Of a stretch of 43,540 nucleotides of DNA, positions 40,455-43,540 are shown piece after piece (within the stretch, counting starts at the first letter, position 1; every line of letters starts with the position of its first letter). The position numbers were made by a program, and so were the translations under genes. Under the pieces are notes generated by a model. That model did not search any database. It was not told the DNA's origin and was given only the letters and a program-made list of their open reading frames with translations. Origin of the DNA: Bacillota bacterium. Its GTDB lineage: Bacteria; Bacillota; Clostridia; Lachnospirales; Lachnospiraceae. The DNA lies in assembly GCA_023420935.1 (NCBI GenBank), contig JAEZUR010000078.1:1-43540 (forward strand), in the 5' to 3' direction.

Positions 40455-42056
40455 TCACCCCCAATCGTCATTCAGCCAGTTACGAAGCAGCTGTGCCACT
40501 GCCTCAGGATTTTCGTCAACGAATTTCTCAATCATCTTTCGTGTCTCTGATTTTTCACTAAATTCTATATCTTCTAACAACTGATTTTCCTTCGTTGTTG
40601 CTAATAACTGTTCTACAGATAATTCTGGCTCTAATTCCGTTACTTCTACTGGGGCTGTTCCCTTAAATACAACGAAGATTAGAAGCGCAATAATCAATAC
40701 TACCAGTACAATCATTAAGTAGTTTGAAAGATTTGTTTTCACTTCTTCTTTTGGTTGGAAAACTGGTTGATCCCAAGCCACAATTTGTAATGAATTTTCT
40801 GCAATACCTGTTGTTAATGCCACTAAGGTTACAACTTCAGGATCCACTTCAACTTTTGCTCTTGTATTATTCGCCGCTACAAATTCATCAAATGTAGTTC
40901 CATCAAGTAATCCTTGTTTTTCCATCTCTTCTTCATTGTAAATTTTATAATTGGTTGCAACAATTGCCATAGAAGAATTCTCTGGTTCCACTGCTCCAAT
41001 TTCATATTCAATATTTTTCACACGTTCGTTTGGTAAATACTCATATTTATCCAAAGTAGTACTACTATTGCTAGAATTATTATCCGGAATATCATAATCT
41101 GTCATATCAGCATTCGAATCTGTTCCCGGTATTCCACCAGAAGAAGTCCCACCTTCTGTTTTATAATTATAGCTAGTCTTATATAAGCCTTGTTCACCGC
41201 CTTCAGCAGGTGTGTATTCAGTAGACATTTCCGTGATTTTATCCATATTATACTGAATATTAGATGCTCCAATCTCAACATCACTATAACCATATTTAAT
41301 TAATACTTCTTCTACATTTTTCTTAATTGTGTTAGTAAGTTTTTGTTTGTATTCTTCTTTATTATTAATATTACCACCAAGAACGGAATCACTATTTCCA
41401 CCAAACAAAAGATTTTTTTCACTATCGATAATACGTATGTTATCTGTTGTATTACTTCCTACACTATTAGCAAGCCATGTTGCAATGGACTCAGCCTGTG
41501 TAGAAGGCATATCTTCTGTTAAGCTAAGCATAACACTAACGGATGGTTCTTGCTTTTCATCTAAAATAGTATAATCATCTGTTGGTCTATTAATATAGAC
41601 TACCGCATCTTTCACCCCTTTAAACTCAAGTAGGTTCTGGCGCAGTGTATTTTGTGAAGCTAAAGTATATTTTTGTTCCTTCTCGCTTTCCGTGGTGCTC
41701 ATGTCGTTATTCAGTGCATCTTCCCACGTCATACCACTAGAAGGAATATTATTCTCACTCATTAATAAAATTGCTTTTGTAAAACTTTTCTTTTCTACAT
41801 ATACAATTTTTCCATCTGTTGATTCCCTATGGTTAATTGCATTTGAATCGAGTAGCTCAACTATGGTGTTTGTATCTTTCGTATCTTCAAAGGTAGCTAA
41901 TTTCTCAAATTGTGGCCTAGTCAAAAAATAGGACAACAAAACAATAGCAAAAAATATCGATGCTACCACACATATAATTATCGTCTTTTGCTTACTAGTA
42001 TATTTGTTCCAAAACTCCAATGCTTTAACAGGTATCTGTTTTAGTCTCTCCGGCAT
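40455..42056 (-). CDS. fliF: Flagellar MS-ring protein FliF
   Basis: FliF forms the MS-ring platform in the membrane. It has an N-terminal helix (IIICVVASIFFAIVLLSYFL), the YscJ-like domain (FKGVKDAVVYINRPTDD, VSVMLSLTEDMPSTQAESIATWLANSV), a Ser/Gly/Asn-rich linker, a second helix (NYLMIVLVVLIIALLIFVVF), and the FliG-binding C-terminus MIEKFVDENPEAVAQLLRNWLNDDW. The length of 533 residues is typical. Confidence 0.97.
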   Translation of the reverse strand: MPERLKQIPVKALEFWNKYTSKQKTIIICVVASIFFAIVLLSYFLTRPQFEKLATFEDTKDTNTIVELLDSNAINHRESTDGKIVYVEKKSFTKAILLMSENNIPSSGMTWEDALNNDMSTTESEKEQKYTLASQNTLRQNLLEFKGVKDAVVYINRPTDDYTILDEKQEPSVSVMLSLTEDMPSTQAESIATWLANSVGSNTTDNIRIIDSEKNLLFGGNSDSVLGGNINNKEEYKQKLTNTIKKNVEEVLIKYGYSDVEIGASNIQYNMDKITEMSTEYTPAEGGEQGLYKTSYNYKTEGGTSSGGIPGTDSNADMTDYDIPDNNSSNSSTTLDKYEYLPNERVKNIEYEIGAVEPENSSMAIVATNYKIYNEEEMEKQGLLDGTTFDEFVAANNTRAKVEVDPEVVTLVALTTGIAENSLQIVAWDQPVFQPKEEVKTNLSNYLMIVLVVLIIALLIFVVFKGTAPVEVTELEPELSVEQLLATTKENQLLEDIEFSEKSETRKMIEKFVDENPEAVAQLLRNWLNDDWG

Positions 42057-42078
42057 GTTTTATTCTCCTGTATTCATA

Positions 42079-42390
42079 TTAGAATTGCATATTCATAATT
42101 TCTTTATAAGAGTCTAATATAGAATTTCTAACCGCTACGGTGTATTGTAATGAGATATTTGCTTTTTGCTGTGCAACTTGTAAATCATGTGTGCTTGTAG
42201 ACATTCCTAGTGCATACTTAATTTCTTCTTCTTCCGCAGCATTTGACAATTCATTTGTCTCATTTACCATCTTTAGCGCTGATTGAAACATTGCCTCAAA
42301 AGTTTCATTATTATTCTTTTTTACAGCTGCAGTCCCTATCTCTGCATAATTACCTGTATTTAATAGCCCACTTATTGCTGATACACTCAT
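42079..42390 (-). CDS. fliE: Flagellar hook-basal body protein FliE
   Basis: FliE joins the MS ring to the rod. From the ATG at 42390 (MSVSAISGLL) the protein has 103 residues with the conserved C-terminal half (VNETNELSNAAEEEEIKYALG, TSTHDLQVAQQKANISLQYTVAVRNSILDSYKEIMNMQF, given here as two short parts). GGAGG lies five bases before this start, and the in-frame upstream TTG overlaps it. It lies between flgC and fliF. Confidence 0.95.
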   Translation of the reverse strand: MSVSAISGLLNTGNYAEIGTAAVKKNNNETFEAMFQSALKMVNETNELSNAAEEEEIKYALGMSTSTHDLQVAQQKANISLQYTVAVRNSILDSYKEIMNMQF

Positions 42391-42424
42391 AATAACCTCC
42401 AAAATTAATCCTTAATCAATTTTA

Positions 42425-42859
42425 TTACTTCCCAATTTCTAATCCCTTTAACGCCATATTCTTAGTTGCATTAAACGCCGTTACATTTGCTTCATAAGAG
42501 CGACTTGCATCAATCATATTCGTCATCTCAGTAACTGTATTTACATTAGGATAAGTTACATATCCTTCCTCATTGGCATCAGGATGAGATGGATCGTAAA
42601 CCATTCTTCCTTCGCTTTTATCTTCCACTATCTTTGTAACTTTAACACCATTCCCCACGGTTCCTGTTGCAATACTAAGAGCATCACTAAACGATGTGAT
42701 ATCTTTCTCTGCGAAAACAACCGTTTTTCTTTTGTAAACATTCCCATCCGCATCTCTTGTCGAATTAACATTGGCAATATTCTGCGAAATAATATCCATT
42801 CTAAGACTTTGTGCAGTCATACCACTTGCACTAACGTCCATTGCTCCAAACGCTGACAT
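42425..42859 (-). CDS. flgC: Flagellar basal-body rod protein FlgC
   Basis: FlgC is a rod subunit. The N-terminal rod signature (SASGMTAQSLRMDIISQNIANVNSTRDADGNVYKRK) and the C-terminal MIDASRSYEANVTAFNATKNMALKGLEIGK are clear. The length of 144 residues is normal. It is the second gene of the operon, 27 bases after flgB. Confidence 0.97.
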   Translation of the reverse strand: MSAFGAMDVSASGMTAQSLRMDIISQNIANVNSTRDADGNVYKRKTVVFAEKDITSFSDALSIATGTVGNGVKVTKIVEDKSEGRMVYDPSHPDANEEGYVTYPNVNTVTEMTNMIDASRSYEANVTAFNATKNMALKGLEIGK

Positions 42860-42886
42860 GTTTAACCCCCTTATTTTAAATTCTCA

Positions 42887-43276
42887 TTAACTTCTCGATA
42901 ATACCGATCTCATACGAGTAAATTCTTGAGACATAGAATCCAATAATGTGTAATATTTAATTTGATTTTTTGCTAATTCAGCATTTTCGGTTGAAACATT
43001 TACATTGTTACCATCTAATCGATAACTTAAGTTGGAATGTTCCACATAGGTTGTTGAATTAATCGTAGACAAATCTAAATCATTGATCGATTCATCTAGG
43101 GAATCTCCCCCTGCAAGAGCTTCCATCAAATAACTCTCAAACTGTACATCTTTTCTTTTGTAATTAGGTGTGTCTACATTGGCAAGATTGTTTGTGATAA
43201 TAGTATTTCTGCTCCAACTTGCGTCTGCAGCTTTGTCCAAAACATTAATATAATTGAAAGCACCTGAACCAATCAT
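42887..43276 (-). CDS. flgB: Flagellar basal-body rod protein FlgB
   Basis: FlgB is a proximal rod subunit and the first gene of the flagellar cluster. From the ATG at 43276 (MIGSGAFNYINVLDKAADASWSRNT) it has 129 residues, with NLANVDTPNYKRKDVQFESYL and the C-terminal ENAELAKNQIKYYTLLDSMSQEFTRMRSVLS. The longer frame to 43327 lacks a site. The ATG has AAAGGA ten bases upstream, with a promoter-like pair just before that. Confidence 0.95.
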   Translation of the reverse strand: MIGSGAFNYINVLDKAADASWSRNTIITNNLANVDTPNYKRKDVQFESYLMEALAGGDSLDESINDLDLSTINSTTYVEHSNLSYRLDGNNVNVSTENAELAKNQIKYYTLLDSMSQEFTRMRSVLSRS

Positions 43277-43301
43277 TTTTAACACATCCTTTCTAAATAT
43301 A

Positions 43302-43329
43302 ATTATAATTATTTTCGTCAAAAACACAA
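43302..43329 (-). promoter_or_regulatory. Putative promoter of the flagellar cluster
   Basis: On the minus strand a consensus TATAAT (43302-43307) lies 16 bases after TTGTGT (43324-43329), just upstream of the flgB ribosome site. The leader would be only about 20 bases. In Bacillus the fla/che promoter lies at the same codY-flgB junction and is bound by CodY and other regulators; whether that holds here is not shown. Confidence 0.45.
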
Positions 43330-43404
43330 GATATATTTCATAATTTTATAAGAAAATACAACAACTTGTGTAAATTGATAAAAATCGACATGCAATTTTA
43401 TATA

Positions 43405-43443
43405 AAAAGGATTCATGAGACACTATTTCTCACAAATCCTTTT
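43405..43443 (-). terminator. Rho-independent terminator of codY
   Basis: AAAAGGATT (43405-43413) pairs with AATCCTTTT (43435-43443), with an inner TGAGA/TCTCA helix. On the minus strand the stem is followed by TTTTTATAT. It lies about 25 bases after the codY stop. A second small hairpin (TTTTGACA/TGTCAAAA) lies just before it. Confidence 0.8.
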
Positions 43444-43468
43444 CAATTTTTTGACATCCTTGTCAAAA

Positions 43469-43540
43469 TCACTTATTCATTTTTTTCAATTCATCAAACA
43501 CAACATCATTTATTACTTTAATATATGTACCCTTCATTCC
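43469..43540 (-). CDS. codY: Global regulator CodY, C-terminal end (runs off the right edge)
   Basis: Only the last 23 residues are visible (GMKGTYIKVINDVVFDELKKMNK), ending at TGA 43469-43471. This tail closely matches the C-terminal end of the CodY DNA-binding domain as I know it from Bacillus (GMKGTFIKVLNDKFL then LEK). CodY senses branched-chain amino acids and GTP and represses stationary-phase genes. Its place just before flgB is the same as in Bacillus. The identity rests on a short tail plus context. Confidence 0.82.
   Translation of the reverse strand, partial: GMKGTYIKVINDVVFDELKKMNK

Noticed and set aside
1..43540. Mobile element, prophage or defence island
   Set aside because: I saw no transposase, integrase, phage structural gene, restriction or toxin gene; composition and strand are uniform across the window.

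Overview
The window is AT-rich, and every confident gene lies on the minus strand, so transcription runs from high to low coordinates. Gene content and order point to a Gram-positive, low-GC anaerobe of the Clostridia. A flagellated Lachnospiraceae-type species close to Lachnoclostridium / Clostridium phytofermentans is my best guess from general knowledge; I could not run a search. Supporting signs are the codY-flgB junction, FliY instead of a simple FliN, CheC/CheD chemotaxis proteins, strong GGAGG ribosome sites, and small orphan genes found beside clostridial flagellar genes.

Layout in transcription order. The right edge holds the last 23 codons of codY and its terminator (43405-43540). 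From about 43276 down to 8883 lies one very large flagellar and chemotaxis cluster: flgB flgC fliE fliF fliG fliH fliI fliJ motE fliK flgD, a TIGR02530-type gene, flgE flbD motA motB fliL fliM fliY cheY fliO fliP fliQ fliR flhB flhA flhF flhG, a ycgR-like PilZ gene, cheB cheA cheW cheC cheD, a small membrane protein, the motility sigma factor, fapA (DUF342), an orphan 105-residue protein, a DUF6115-type membrane protein and an MltG-N-like membrane protein. A strong hairpin terminator closes the cluster at 8845-8878. rpsB-tsf follows with its own promoter, a structured leader and a terminator. A third unit starts at a promoter near 6650: a membrane-anchored polysaccharide deacetylase, a bactofilin, then pyrH frr uppS cdsA dxr and the N-terminal part of rseP, which runs off the left edge.

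Together the large cluster encodes the rod/hook/basal body, the type III export gate and ATPase, the motor and its switch, the chemotaxis core (kinase CheA, adaptor CheW, response regulator CheY, methylesterase CheB, phosphatases CheC and FliY, deamidase CheD), a c-di-GMP-type brake and the sigma factor for late genes. Flagellin, late hook-associated proteins, FlgM, CheR and chemoreceptors are not in the window. The left part links translation (S2, EF-Ts, RRF), UMP supply, and isoprenoid, undecaprenyl and phospholipid precursors with cell-wall modification and cytoskeletal genes.

Most of the window is canonical. The points most worth a second look are a frameshift that splits flhA, a nested three-helix leader before rpsB, a repeat- and palindrome-rich 150-bp gap inside the flagellar operon, a deacetylase-bactofilin pair inserted into an otherwise conserved gene order, and several strong hairpins between genes inside operons. 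I did not find a clearly novel defence, mobile or metabolic system.
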